64,000 nucleotides of DNA, from NCBI GenBank assembly GCA_022843845.1, contig JALHMW010000011.1:62001-126000 (forward strand), written 5' to 3'. How positions within the stretch are numbered: position 1 is the first letter of the stretch; each line of letters starts with the position of its first letter. The DNA is from Archangium sp. GTDB taxonomy: Bacteria > Myxococcota > Myxococcia > Myxococcales > Myxococcaceae. Under the pieces are notes generated by a model that was not told the origin of the DNA, searched no databases, and was given only the letters and a program-made list of their open reading frames with translations. Shown piece after piece: positions 29,642-38,684 of the stretch. The translations under genes and the position numbers were made by a program.

Positions 29642-30570
29642 GGTCGAGGCCTTCCTATCGGAGTCCCCCCGCGAGTGGCCACATATTCCTCCAGCTCGTC
29701 GAGGGTCTTCGGCCAGTCATCCTTCAGGAGCCGCGACAGGGAGCGATCGGCCAACAAGCGCCCCTGCGATTGGCACTTCGCGCAGTAGTTCGTCTCGTTC
29801 TCTGCGTAGACGATGCGCTGCACCAGCGCGCCGCAGACCGGGCAGGGCTGCTTGTGTTTTCCGTGCACCGCCATCTCTGGCCTGAAGGCCGTCACCTTCT
29901 CGGGCCAGCCGTCGCCGACCTCGGTAAGGAGCCGCTGCTTCCACTCGGAGAGAACGTCTCGCGTCGCAGCGAACAGCCGGCTCACCTCCTCGCCGGTCAG
30001 CTGCTTCGTCTGCTTCACCGGTGAGAGCTTCGCGCGATGGAGGATCTCATCGGAGTACGCGTTGCCGATGGCCGAGAAGAGGCGCGGATCGGTGAGGGTG
30101 CGCTTGAGCGTGTGGTTCTCGCTGCGCAGCCGCTCGGCGAACTGATCGACGTGCGCAGTCATCACCTCGAGGCCGCCGCGGTCCATCTGCTTGAGCGCCG
30201 CCTCGCCGTGCACGAGGTGAATCGACGCGCGCTTCTTCGTGCTCACCTCGGTGAACACGAGCGTGCCGTCGGCGAAGTCGAACGCCGCCAGCCCCGATCT
30301 CCCGGGCACCTTCGCGTTCTTCTCTTTCCAGAAGAGCCGGCCCGCGACCATGAGGTGGATGACGAGAAAAAAGCCGCCTTCGAGCTCGAAGACGATGCGT
30401 TTGCCGACGCGCCGGAAGCCGAGCACGCGTTTGCCATTCACGCTGGAGATCGGCGGCTCGACGGTACGCAGCACGAACGCGCTCGCGAAGCGTATGCGCT
30501 CCAGCACCTGGCCCTTCGTGCGCGGCTCGAGCGCCGAGAGGTAACACTCGAGGTCCGGGTATTCGGGCAT
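29638..30570 (-). CDS. Fpg/Nei-family DNA glycosylase
   Basis: The 310-residue protein starts at the ATG at 30570, giving the essential N-terminal Pro-Glu (MPEYPDLE), where the processed proline is the Schiff-base nucleophile. The helix-two-turn-helix GIGNAY-type motif is AIGNAYSDEILHRAKLSP, and the zinc finger has two CxxC pairs (CPVC and CAKC). It should excise oxidised bases and nick the abasic site. The C-terminus extends some 40 residues beyond the finger. The choice between Fpg-type (8-oxoG) and Nei-type specificity is not clear from the motifs. It overlaps the PEGA gene and follows the SGNH gene by 40 bases. Confidence 0.9.
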   Translation of the reverse strand: MPEYPDLECYLSALEPRTKGQVLERIRFASAFVLRTVEPPISSVNGKRVLGFRRVGKRIVFELEGGFFLVIHLMVAGRLFWKEKNAKVPGRSGLAAFDFADGTLVFTEVSTKKRASIHLVHGEAALKQMDRGGLEVMTAHVDQFAERLRSENHTLKRTLTDPRLFSAIGNAYSDEILHRAKLSPVKQTKQLTGEEVSRLFAATRDVLSEWKQRLLTEVGDGWPEKVTAFRPEMAVHGKHKQPCPVCGALVQRIVYAENETNYCAKCQSQGRLLADRSLSRLLKDDWPKTLDELEEYVATRGGTPIGRPRP

Positions 30571-30610
30571 GCCCCACCTGGCTTCTGACTCGGTTGGCCG
30601 CCGAAGCTCG

Positions 30611-31255
30611 TCAGAAGCGCGGCAACAGCGCTTCGGCCCAGGCAGTGTACGCCTTCTGGTTGGGGTGCAGACCATCGGAGGTGAACAACTTCTTCGCGCC
30701 CTGCTCCACCATGAGCGGCCAGAGGTCGACGTAGACGCCGCCGGCCGCCTTCGTCTCTTCAGCCAGGATGCCGTTGTACGCCTCGATGCGGGTGCGCAGC
30801 TCGGCGCGGTCGCCAAAGGCCTCGGCGATGGGCGCCTGACTCCAATCGGGCTGGGGGATCACCAGGAGCCGGTTGCCCGTGAGGCCCGCCGCGGTGAGCT
30901 TCGTGAAGATCTGCTTGAGGCGCGCCCGGTACTCGGCCGGCCCACTGCCCCGCACGAGATCGTTCGCGCCGACGGCCAGCGTCACGTGCGTCGGCTTCAC
31001 CACGGCAAGCGCCGGCAGCCCGTCACGAATCAGCTCCCTCGTGGAGGCGCCGTTGACCGCCACGTTCTCGAGCCGCACCTCTCGTCCCTGCTTCTTCAAC
31101 ATCGCGCGCAGCTGGCTCGGAAAGTTCAGGTTCTCCGGTGTGCCGGTGCCGATGGTGAAGCTGTCGCCCAGGGCCAGGTAGCGAATCGGGCCATCAGCGC
31201 CGCTCACCAGACCCACCATCACCACCACCGCGTGCCATCCCACATGCACCTCCAA
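30611..31255 (-). CDS. SGNH/GDSL hydrolase (exported esterase/lipase-like)
   Basis: The 214-residue enzyme has a hydrophobic N-terminus (WHAVVVMVGLVSGADG) that may be a signal peptide. All SGNH blocks are present: GDSFTIGTG with the nucleophile Ser, the Gly in NGAST, GANDL with the Asn, and DGLHPN with the Asp-His pair. It should hydrolyse an ester of lipid, carbohydrate or peptidoglycan, probably in the periplasm. It heads the minus-strand run that continues into the glycosylase gene. Upstream it is divergent from the Ser-rich protein gene across a 50-base gap. Confidence 0.9.
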   Translation of the reverse strand: MEVHVGWHAVVVMVGLVSGADGPIRYLALGDSFTIGTGTPENLNFPSQLRAMLKKQGREVRLENVAVNGASTRELIRDGLPALAVVKPTHVTLAVGANDLVRGSGPAEYRARLKQIFTKLTAAGLTGNRLLVIPQPDWSQAPIAEAFGDRAELRTRIEAYNGILAEETKAAGGVYVDLWPLMVEQGAKKLFTSDGLHPNQKAYTAWAEALLPRF

Positions 31256-31305
31256 AGTGAATAATCTCCCGGCACCGGCGTATCCTGACCCCGAAGGAGT
31301 CCTCC

Positions 31306-32253
31306 ATGTCGCTTCGACACCTGACGGCTGCTGCGTGTGTTCTCTCGCTTCTGGCTACGGGCCCGGCCGAGGCCCGGTTTGGCCGACGTGGGAGCGGCTC
31401 CTCTTCGAGCTCCTCATCGTCTTCGAGCTCGAGGTCCTCGTCCTCGTCGAGCTCTTCGAGTTCCGGCAGCTCGTTCCACCGGGCCGTCCCCGTCAACTCG
31501 GGCTCGACCGGGTACACGCCGTTGTCGCGCGGCTGGTCTGGCTCGTCGGCGTCGTGGGGCCCGCTCTACCGCCCCTACCGCTACGGCTACTGGTCGGGAG
31601 CGTTCGTGCCGTCGTACGGCTACGGCTACGGGTACTACACGCCGGCTCCGGGCGCGATGATCGTGCAGAACGAGCAGTTCGTTCGGCCCGAGCCTGCGGG
31701 CATTCGTGTGACGGCGGGCATCGAGGGGCTGTACTCGCTCTCGACCACCAACGGCGCTGGCTACATCCTCGGCGTCTCGGGGCTGTTCGAGGGAGAGCGC
31801 TTCGGTGTCTCACTGCTCGCGCAAACCGTGCAGACCCAGATGAACCAGCTCGCGCAGCTCAACGCGCACCTGACCTTCGCGTTCCTGAGCGGCAAGTACG
31901 GCCGGCTGCGCGTCGAGCTCGGCGCCGACACGCTGTTCGCGAACGATCTGATCGTGATGGCGCCGACAGGCGGGCTCTCGGGCCAGCTGTGGATCGCAGG
32001 GCCCTTTGCGCTCGAAGGCGCGGTGTTCGCGACCCCCTGGCCCATCTACCAGCTCGACTACCGGGCCGGCGTGGTGCTCGGCATCGACTCCATCGGCATT
32101 CGCGCCGGCTGGCGAGCGCAGATCCTCGAAGACCGCGGCATCGTTCCCGGCACGCCTGACGACACCACCGGCTGCGCGCAGCTCGGCAACGGCAACTGGA
32201 GCTGCCGCGACGTGGTGATGGGCCCGTACATCGGCATCGGCATCGCGCTCTAG
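31306..32253 (+). CDS. Exported poly-serine protein with Tyr/Gly-rich stretch and barrel-like end
   Basis: The 315-residue protein has a signal peptide (LTAAACVLSLLATGPAEA) cut before a run of more than 20 serines broken by Gly and Arg (about 29-57). A Tyr/Gly-rich segment (YGYGYGYYTP) comes next. From residue about 120 onward, alternating hydrophobic strands suggest an outer-membrane or beta-sandwich domain (LYSLSTTNGAGYILGVSGLF). AAGGAG lies 8 bases before the ATG. I do not recognise a family. The stop is shared with the opposite-strand NTT gene through a CTAG palindrome, a tidy convergent end. Confidence 0.75.
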   Translation: MSLRHLTAAACVLSLLATGPAEARFGRRGSGSSSSSSSSSSSRSSSSSSSSSSGSSFHRAVPVNSGSTGYTPLSRGWSGSSASWGPLYRPYRYGYWSGAFVPSYGYGYGYYTPAPGAMIVQNEQFVRPEPAGIRVTAGIEGLYSLSTTNGAGYILGVSGLFEGERFGVSLLAQTVQTQMNQLAQLNAHLTFAFLSGKYGRLRVELGADTLFANDLIVMAPTGGLSGQLWIAGPFALEGAVFATPWPIYQLDYRAGVVLGIDSIGIRAGWRAQILEDRGIVPGTPDDTTGCAQLGNGNWSCRDVVMGPYIGIGIAL

Positions 32254-35200
32254 AAGACGTTCCGCCCGGTCTCCGACACCGGCGGCATCGACACCGCGGG
32301 CAGATCGCCCGTGTGCGTGCGGCGCGACGCGACCTCGACCACCATCGTCTTGAGCTGCCGCGACATCACCCTGAACATGCCGGCCAGCAGCTCGGGGCGA
32401 TCGCCGAGCAGATCGAGGAAGTCGCGACGATCGATGACCAACACCGTGGTGTCGACGGTGGCGATCACGTCGTTGATGCGTGGTGCGCCGTCGAAGAGCG
32501 ACGTCTCGCCGAAGCTCTCGCGGGCCTTCATCGTCAGCACCACTTCGCCTTCGCGGCGCGCCTCGGCTGCGCCGTCGACGATCACGTACAGCGCGTCTCC
32601 GGGATCGCCCTCGACGTAGATGCGCTCGCCCTTGCGGAAGGACTGCTCCTTGGCCACGGCCGCGACCGCCGCGAGATCGTCGACGTCGCTCTGCGCGAAG
32701 ATCTCGACGCCTTCGAGCGCGAAGAGCCGCTTCACCGTCACGTCACTCATGTCGTCCTCTTTCGGTGACTTCGTCCACACGCCCTTCGCGCGGCCGACCC
32801 GTCTGGCGCAGGCCCGCAGCGTGAAGTCTTCGCTCGCGCACAGCTCTTCGATGAAGACGCGCGCGGCGTCTTCGTCGCCCAGCGGCAGGCTCTTGAGCGG
32901 CGCCTCGAGCGCGTCCGCGATCAGCGCGCGCTCGTCTTCGCTCAGCACGTTGTCGACGAGCTCCAGCGCCCAGGCCCTTCGCCGGGTGTCGGTGCCCGTC
33001 AGGTGCGCGTGGGCCCGGCGCAGCGCGCGCGAATCGTGCAAGAGCCCGAGCAGCCACAACGAGAGCTCGAAGGCCTGGGAGAGGCGATCGCTGAGAATGC
33101 GGGTCAGCAACGACGAGTCACCCATCGCGGCGCGCACGGAGCGGTACGCAGGGAGCAGGACTTCGCGGGTGTGACGCCGGCGGACGAGGGCCTCCATCAC
33201 CCGGTCGCGATCGACCTCGAACTCAGGGTGCTCGTCATGAATGCGGGCCACAGCCGAGCCGACCCGGTAGTGCAGCTGGGCGTCGTCTCTCGCGTTCGAT
33301 TCCAGCAGGGCGTTGAAGGCCGTCTGGGTGCCGATGCGGCGCAGCACGCGCGGGAGCTGCGTTCGCAGCGCCAGGGAGCGTGACCGATCGTCGAGCGTCG
33401 CAGCCAACAGCGGGACGAGATCGTCGCCCATCGCCGCCAGCGCGTCGCGCGCGAACCGGCGCTCGTCTCGCCATGACAAGAAGCGCAACAGCTTGGGGCC
33501 CAGCTCGAGGTGCAGGCCTTCTCCCGTGGCGACGATGGCGACCTGTCTGACCGAGGCATCGGCGTCGTCGAGGCACCGGCCGAGAATCGACGAGTGCGCC
33601 GGGTCGCCGAGCCGGCCCAGCAGCCGGGCGATCTCCCGCCGCTCTGCCGCCGGCGCCGTGCCGCTCTTGTCGATCAGCTTCTGAAACGCGACGACGGCAC
33701 GAGGGTCCTTCTCACCCGGCAGCGACAGCAGCGCGCCGACGGCCGACGTGATGAGGCCCACGTCAGGGCTGCTCAGCAGCGGCGGGAGCACCTGCCGAGC
33801 CTGCCCCGGCGCGAGCCTCGCCAGCGCCCACATCGCCGCGTCTCTCGGCCGGCGGGCGCCTGAGATCACCAGGGCCTCGAGCTGCCGGGTGACCGACGTC
33901 GTCTGGTGTCGCTCGGCGAGCTGAACGCCGCGGGTCTGCACCCGCTCGTGCGGGTGCGCGATCAGCTGCCTGACGTGCGCCTCGTCGATGGCTCCGGCGT
34001 ACTGCAGCAGGTCGGCCGCTCTCAGCGCACGCTCCGGCGCCGGCGCTCGCAGGCCCTCGGCGAGCAGCTGCAGCTCGGCGCCGATCAGGTTCGCGCTCTG
34101 GGCGCCGGCCACCCGCAGGTGCAGCGCCTCGAGGTACCGCGGGCGGATCTTCCACAACACGAAGCCCAGGCCCGCGCAGACCGCGACGATCGTCAACAGC
34201 ACGCCGCTCGAGCCCACCGACGCCGACACCGCGATCAGCACCACGCCGGCGATGCCCATGCCCGCCTTGCGCAACAGGCCGTCGATGGTGCGTCGAACGC
34301 CATCGCGCAGCTCGTCAGGCAACGGCGCGTACAGCAGCTGCACCGCCACCGGAAGCAACGACCAGCTCGCCGCGCTCTCGAAGAGCTTGAGCGCCCAGGC
34401 GCCCCAGACACCAGGCCACACCGCCGTCGCGACCGTCAGCACCGCGACGACGGCAGGCACGAGCGCGACGTAGCGCAAGATGCCCAGCCGCTTGAGCAAC
34501 GACTCGGCCGCGAGGAACTGAAACACCACGCAGAACACGCCGGTCCAGAGCTGGTGCGAGGCGAAGACGTCGGCCATGTCGGCCTCGCCGAGCCGCTCCA
34601 CGGCGCGCTGGCGGAATACGAAGTCGGTCAGCTGCTGAATGAGCGAGAAGCCGAGCACCAGCAGCGCCAGCAGCGACGCATAGGGGAGCTCGAGCACCGT
34701 GCGCACCGAGGCGACGCTGGCCCGGCTCGCCCGCGCCGACGCCGTGTCCTCGTTCTGGTGGAAGCGGAAGGCGAGCCCACCAGCCAGCAGCAGCGCGCCG
34801 CCTCCGAAGAGCAGCGCCGGCGCACCGGCCGTCCTCGCCGCGAGCTGCGCGCCAAAGCCGCCCGCGATGGCGCCCGACATGCCGACCCCGTTGATCCACG
34901 TGAAGGCGCGGCGGGCCTCGCGCGCGTCGAAGGTGTCGCCGACCGCGCTCCAGAACGAGAGCGAGACCTGCGTCGCGAAGGCCTCAGCGAAGAGGTAGGC
35001 GACCAGCGCCGTGAACGGCACCTCGAGCCGAACCGCCGCGAGGAACCCGAAGGACGCCACGCCGCCGACGAGGGCCAGCCACGCCGGACTTCGCCGGGTA
35101 CCGACGCGTGAGCCGACGATCGCCAGCGCGCCGGTCAGCAGCGAAGCCGTCAGGTACAGCCACGGCATCGCCGACGTCTGAAACCGCGACAGCACCAGCG

Positions 35201-35294
35201 CGTTCGTCGCCGGCTTGAGCATCGCGATCGAGCCGATGAAGCAGAACTGAAAGGCTGCCGCCGGTGCCAGCCGCCGTGCCCACGAGCGCGCCAT
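32250..35294 (-). CDS. Npt1/Npt2-type nucleotide transporter fused to HEAT repeats and a cyclic-nucleotide-binding domain
   Basis: The 1014-residue protein has three parts. Residues of about 1-400 are a 12-helix transporter resembling ATP/ADP-type (NTT) or MFS carriers, with pieces such as LKPATNALVLSRF and NGVGMSGAIAGGFGAQLAA. Residues of about 420-830 are HEAT-like repeats (ARRVL-type pairs, for example IARLLGRLGDPAHSSILGRCL). The end (about 885-990) is a Crp-like cNMP-binding domain with FRKGERIYVEGDPGDALYVI and GETSLFDGAPR. The fusion suggests a transporter or membrane sensor gated by cyclic nucleotide; transported substrate is unknown. The lipoprotein gene ends 6 bases upstream. Confidence 0.85.
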   Translation of the reverse strand: MARSWARRLAPAAAFQFCFIGSIAMLKPATNALVLSRFQTSAMPWLYLTASLLTGALAIVGSRVGTRRSPAWLALVGGVASFGFLAAVRLEVPFTALVAYLFAEAFATQVSLSFWSAVGDTFDAREARRAFTWINGVGMSGAIAGGFGAQLAARTAGAPALLFGGGALLLAGGLAFRFHQNEDTASARASRASVASVRTVLELPYASLLALLVLGFSLIQQLTDFVFRQRAVERLGEADMADVFASHQLWTGVFCVVFQFLAAESLLKRLGILRYVALVPAVVAVLTVATAVWPGVWGAWALKLFESAASWSLLPVAVQLLYAPLPDELRDGVRRTIDGLLRKAGMGIAGVVLIAVSASVGSSGVLLTIVAVCAGLGFVLWKIRPRYLEALHLRVAGAQSANLIGAELQLLAEGLRAPAPERALRAADLLQYAGAIDEAHVRQLIAHPHERVQTRGVQLAERHQTTSVTRQLEALVISGARRPRDAAMWALARLAPGQARQVLPPLLSSPDVGLITSAVGALLSLPGEKDPRAVVAFQKLIDKSGTAPAAERREIARLLGRLGDPAHSSILGRCLDDADASVRQVAIVATGEGLHLELGPKLLRFLSWRDERRFARDALAAMGDDLVPLLAATLDDRSRSLALRTQLPRVLRRIGTQTAFNALLESNARDDAQLHYRVGSAVARIHDEHPEFEVDRDRVMEALVRRRHTREVLLPAYRSVRAAMGDSSLLTRILSDRLSQAFELSLWLLGLLHDSRALRRAHAHLTGTDTRRRAWALELVDNVLSEDERALIADALEAPLKSLPLGDEDAARVFIEELCASEDFTLRACARRVGRAKGVWTKSPKEDDMSDVTVKRLFALEGVEIFAQSDVDDLAAVAAVAKEQSFRKGERIYVEGDPGDALYVIVDGAAEARREGEVVLTMKARESFGETSLFDGAPRINDVIATVDTTVLVIDRRDFLDLLGDRPELLAGMFRVMSRQLKTMVVEVASRRTHTGDLPAVSMPPVSETGRNVF

Positions 35295-35300
35295 CGCGCG

Positions 35301-35903
35301 TCACTCCGCCGGGAAGGCGAGCTCGGCTTTGCCCACCGACGAGGCGACCTTGAGCGTCATCGCGCCACCGTTCACCTTCGGGAAGCGCACGCGGTAGCCG
35401 ACATAGAACGACTCCATGTAGCTGTAGATCGATCGCTGCTCGGTGTTCGCCCGGCCGATGCGCTCGATCAGCACCGGCGCCAGCTCGCGCCCATCGACGA
35501 CCAGCGCCAGCCGCCACATCGAGCCGGCCTTGTCGAAGTCGTCCATCTTGGGATCGTTGGCGTGCACGGCGAGGTGGAACTCGGTGACGTCGCGCAGCCG
35601 CTGGCGTTCGGCCTCCATCGCCGCCCGCTCCTCTTCGACGGGGATCGAGCGAAACCGGCCGTAGCGCTTCACGCGCGCTTCCATGAAGGGTGTCGATTCC
35701 CACGTCGCGTACACGAAGAGCCGGGTGTCGAGGTAGTCGTAGACGCCCTGGCTGCGCGTGTAGCGCTCGAGCGTCTGCTGGTAGGCCGACTCGAGGGCCT
35801 GATCGGTCTCTGCGGGCGACGGCTCACCAGCCACGCGGGGGAAGCGGGCGGAGGCGCAGGCCGCGCTGCAGAGCAGCACGACCGCCAGGAGGGGCCGCCT
35901 CAC
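35301..35903 (-). CDS. Lipoprotein of unknown function
   Basis: The 200-residue protein has a short signal peptide with lipobox AACAS (Cys16 of LLCSAACAS), so it should be lipid-anchored. The remainder has a helical first half (ALESAYQQTLERYTRSQGVY) and a beta-rich second half ending in an LAF-like hydrophobic stretch. I do not recognise the family. Its start overlaps pyrE by four bases and the NTT gene begins 6 bases after its stop, so it lies inside the bactofilin-PadC-pyrE transcript. Confidence 0.65.
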   Translation of the reverse strand: MRRPLLAVVLLCSAACASARFPRVAGEPSPAETDQALESAYQQTLERYTRSQGVYDYLDTRLFVYATWESTPFMEARVKRYGRFRSIPVEEERAAMEAERQRLRDVTEFHLAVHANDPKMDDFDKAGSMWRLALVVDGRELAPVLIERIGRANTEQRSIYSYMESFYVGYRVRFPKVNGGAMTLKVASSVGKAELAFPAE

Positions 35904-36484
35904 CGCGGGAAGTCCTCGCGGGTGAACAGCGAGAAGACCTTCACCCCGAGCGCGGCGATGGCCTCACTGCCGCCTTCCTGCCGATCGACGACCGCGAACG
36001 CCGCGAGAGGCGCCAGCTGCTCCGCGCGCGCACGCTCGATGGCCTTGATGGTCGAGGCGCCGGTGGTGATCACGTCTTCGACGATCGCCACGGTCGCGCC
36101 GTCGACCAGCGACGTCTTGCCTTCGATCCACTGCCCGGTGCCGTGCCCCTTGGGCTCCTTGCGCACCAGGAACGCCTGCAGCGGCTTGTCGGCGAGGTGG
36201 CTGATCAAGCTGACCGCCGACGCGAGCGGATCGGCGCCGAGCGTGAGGCCGCCGACGCCGATGGCCTCGGGCAATTCCTTCGCGATCTGCGTGAACATCA
36301 ACCGGCCGACGAGCCAGTGCCCCTCGGCGGTGAGCACCGTCTTCTTGCAGTCGATGTAGAAGTCAGACTCGCGACCGCTCGAGAGCACGATCTTCTTCTT
36401 CGCGTAGCTCTTCTCGGTCAGCAGGGCGAGCAGGCGCCGGCGATCGGCCTCGAGCGCCTGAGGCCCGAGATCGAAGCCGGTCAC
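35900..36484 (-). CDS. pyrE: Orotate phosphoribosyltransferase
   Basis: The 194-residue enzyme starts at a GTG overlapping the PadC-like stop (GTGA); an upstream in-frame extension lies inside that gene. It should join orotate to PRPP to form OMP in pyrimidine synthesis. The PRPP-binding loop [14 protein letters not shown] and the upstream [19 protein letters not shown], which positions orotate and PRPP, are intact. Length fits the family. Its place in a bactofilin/PadC operon is a genome-organisation oddity rather than a metabolic clue. Confidence 0.93.
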   Translation of the reverse strand: MTGFDLGPQALEADRRRLLALLTEKSYAKKKIVLSSGRESDFYIDCKKTVLTAEGHWLVGRLMFTQIAKELPEAIGVGGLTLGADPLASAVSLISHLADKPLQAFLVRKEPKGHGTGQWIEGKTSLVDGATVAIVEDVITTGASTIKAIERARAEQLAPLAAFAVVDRQEGGSEAIAALGVKVFSLFTREDFPR

Positions 36485-37311
36485 TTCTTGCTCTCCAGAA
36501 ACGTGACGAGCTCGCTCGAGTAGCGCAGCTGCGTGAGCAGGGCTTCGCGCTTCTCGTCGTCGAGCTGGTCGAACACGTCGGCGAGCAGCGACAGATCCTG
36601 GTTGCACTGCGACAGCCGCATCGTCACGTCAGAGGCGAGCTCGTCGGCGTCGACCTCTTCTTCGACGTTCTCAGGCGACAGCGCGTCGTCGGCCGCGAGC
36701 GCCTTGATGAGCATGTCGCGCGCGGGCGGGCTGAGGCGGCCTTCCGATTCGAGGCGCTCCTGAACGGCCTTCAGCGCCTCGCCGTCGACCGAGCGGGAGT
36801 GAATGGCCGAGGCGATCGCCATCAGCATCGCGTCGCCGTCGGAGAGCTCGGTGTGCAGGCGCGCGACGACCTTCTCGCGCTGGAGGAAGCGCAGCGCCGC
36901 GACGCGCCGGAAGCCCGTGATGATCTGAATGCGATCGGGCGGCACCAGCCGCACGTCGATGGGGAACAGCTGGCCGAGCCGCGCGACGTCGGTGGCGAGC
37001 GCCGTCACGTCGTCGAGCTCCGAGGCGGGGCGAATTCGAAACGTCTCGTCGGGGTCGAGGCGCTCGAGCGGCAGGAAGGCCGGGGCCGAGAAGTGCCGAG
37101 GCACCTCATGCGGCTCGACCTCGATGGCGTCGTCGTCTTCTTCGTCCGAGAGCGCGCCATCGTCGACGTCCTGCAGCGCCACGGGGCCGGCGTCGGGCGC
37201 AGGAGGCGTCACCACCACCGGCTCCGGCCTCACGAGCACGCCAGATGGCTCTGCCGCCGGCGCGGAGCCGTCGGGCATGGCTTCATTCTGGGTGTTCGAA
37301 GCGTCGGACAT
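36481..37311 (-). CDS. padC: PadC-like ParB/Srx-domain protein
   Basis: The 276-residue protein has a disordered acidic N-terminus ([19 protein letters not shown]). A ParB-N/Srx domain follows at about 80-180, including [32 protein letters not shown] elements where GFRR takes the place of the ParB GERR CTP-binding box. The C-terminus is helical and acidic. It has no DNA-binding helix-turn-helix that I can identify. In Myxococcus xanthus PadC binds CTP, interacts with ParA and is recruited by bactofilins; three bactofilin genes lie directly upstream here, so the assignment is strong. It likely ties chromosome-segregation proteins to a polar scaffold. Confidence 0.8.
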   Translation of the reverse strand: MSDASNTQNEAMPDGSAPAAEPSGVLVRPEPVVVTPPAPDAGPVALQDVDDGALSDEEDDDAIEVEPHEVPRHFSAPAFLPLERLDPDETFRIRPASELDDVTALATDVARLGQLFPIDVRLVPPDRIQIITGFRRVAALRFLQREKVVARLHTELSDGDAMLMAIASAIHSRSVDGEALKAVQERLESEGRLSPPARDMLIKALAADDALSPENVEEEVDADELASDVTMRLSQCNQDLSLLADVFDQLDDEKREALLTQLRYSSELVTFLESKK

Positions 37312-37323
37312 GGCGAGGCCGCC

Positions 37324-37920
37324 TTACTTCTTCTTCTTCACCAGCACCTTCTTCTTCCCGGCCTCGCCCACCAGAACAGGCTGAGGAGGCGGGGGCGGTG
37401 GTGCGGGCTTGTTCTCGGGCCTGCTCGAGGCCTCGACCCTGGCGAGCGGCGGAGGCTGCGGCTTCGACGGGACGCGCATCGGCACCGCCGGGCGCGCAGG
37501 CACAGTGGCCGGACGCGTCGCGGGGCGAACGACCGGGCGGCTCACCGGGCGCTCCCCCTGCGGGCGAGGCTCGGCGTTGCCCATGTCGACGCGGCCGCGG
37601 AAGCTGGCGCCGTCGACGATGATCACGCGCGGGCTGTTGATGTCACCCACCATGCGTCCTTCGCGGGTCAGCTCGACGCTCTCTGACGCGGTGATGTTGC
37701 CCACCACGACGCCCGAAACGATCGCGTTTCGAACCGAGACGTTGGCCTTCACGATACCGCTGGTCTCGACGATGAGCGTCTTGCTCAGGTTGAGCTCGCC
37801 CTCGACGCGCCCACGCACGGTGAGATCTTCGTCACCGCTGAGCTTACCGCTGATGAGGATCGAGGGGCCGATCACGGTGCTGTCCGTTCCGCCCGACGAG
37901 AACTCCTTGGTGGCCGCCAT
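37324..37920 (-). CDS. bacP: Bactofilin BacP-like, with basic C-terminal tail
   Basis: The 198-residue protein contains a bactofilin beta-helix (about 18-115; repeated short strands such as VRGRVEGELNLSKTLIVE and GVVVGNITASESVEL). A Pro/Arg-rich linker and a short Lys-rich C-terminus (KKKVLVKKKK) follow. Bactofilins self-assemble into non-polar filaments. In M. xanthus the BacP tail recruits PadC, and here the padC-like gene starts 12 bases after this stop. AAGGAG lies about 9 bases before the ATG. The symbol is assigned by order and architecture, not by alignment. Confidence 0.8.
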   Translation of the reverse strand: MAATKEFSSGGTDSTVIGPSILISGKLSGDEDLTVRGRVEGELNLSKTLIVETSGIVKANVSVRNAIVSGVVVGNITASESVELTREGRMVGDINSPRVIIVDGASFRGRVDMGNAEPRPQGERPVSRPVVRPATRPATVPARPAVPMRVPSKPQPPPLARVEASSRPENKPAPPPPPPQPVLVGEAGKKKVLVKKKK

Positions 37921-37924
37921 GAAA

Positions 37925-38248
37925 TCAACGCTCCTTCACATCCATGTCGACGTTGCCCTTGAAGCTCGCCCCATCGGCGATGAGGATTCGGGGCGCGCGC
38001 ACGTCGCCCACCACACGGCAGTCAGCCTTGAGCTCGACCTTGTCGGTCGCGGCGATGTTACCCGTCACGCGGCCAGCGATGTCGACGTTCTGCACCTCGA
38101 TGTCGGCCTCGACCACGCCGGAGGCCTCGACGAAGAGGCTCTCCTTGAGCGAGATCTTGCCCTTCACCGTCCCCTGGATCACGAGATCCTCATCTCCGGA
38201 GATCTCTCCGTCGATGACGATGCTCGAGCCGATGATCGTGTTCGCCAT
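37925..38248 (-). CDS. bacO: Bactofilin BacO-like
   Basis: The 107-residue protein starts at the ATG at 38248, with AAGGACG just upstream. It consists almost entirely of the bactofilin beta-helix, with hydrophobic positions repeating about every six residues (for example IDGEISGDEDLVIQGTVKGKI and GVVEADIEVQNVDIAG). It has short N- and C-terminal extensions. It is the middle of three tandem bactofilin genes and lies 4 bases before the BacP-like gene. It should copolymerise with its neighbours into a subpolar scaffold. Confidence 0.85.
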   Translation of the reverse strand: MANTIIGSSIVIDGEISGDEDLVIQGTVKGKISLKESLFVEASGVVEADIEVQNVDIAGRVTGNIAATDKVELKADCRVVGDVRAPRILIADGASFKGNVDMDVKER

Positions 38249-38319
38249 GTGTCGTCCTTCGCTCCCGGAAAGGTGAGTGCTTCGTACGTTCAAGTTTCGT
38301 GTGTTGAAGAACAGTGCAG

Positions 38320-38664
38320 CTAGATGTCGTCAGGCAGCTTGACGTCCATGTCGATGGAGCCGTTGAAGACGGCGCCGTCTTCGATGACCACGCGAGTGGC
38401 CTTGATGTCGCCGTTCACCTTGGCGGCCTGGTTGATGCTGCACTTGGTGCCAGCGTCGATGTTGCCCGAGGCGGTGCCATTGATCGTGAGCTCGTCGGCC
38501 CGGATGTCGGCCTCGACGACGCCGCTGGACTCGATGGTGAGGTGGTTCTTCAAGTTCACCTGACCTTCGACGCGGCCTTCGACGACGAGATCGCCGCCGC
38601 CGGTCAGACTCCCGCGAATGGTGATCCCTTTACCGATGATGTTGATTTGATCGTTCGTGGCCAT
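38320..38664 (-). CDS. bacN: Bactofilin BacN-like
   Basis: The 114-residue protein is a minimal bactofilin with the usual beta-helix (for example IRGSLTGGGDLVVEGRVEGQ and VVEADIRADELTINGTASGN) and brief tails. It is first of the three tandem bactofilin genes; 71 bases separate it from the next, in which I see no strong promoter. The alpha/beta-hydrolase gene ends 20 bases upstream, so the cluster may begin with that gene. Confidence 0.85.
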   Translation of the reverse strand: MATNDQINIIGKGITIRGSLTGGGDLVVEGRVEGQVNLKNHLTIESSGVVEADIRADELTINGTASGNIDAGTKCSINQAAKVNGDIKATRVVIEDGAVFNGSIDMDVKLPDDI

Positions 38665-38684
38665 GAGCGCGTGAGGTTCCTACG

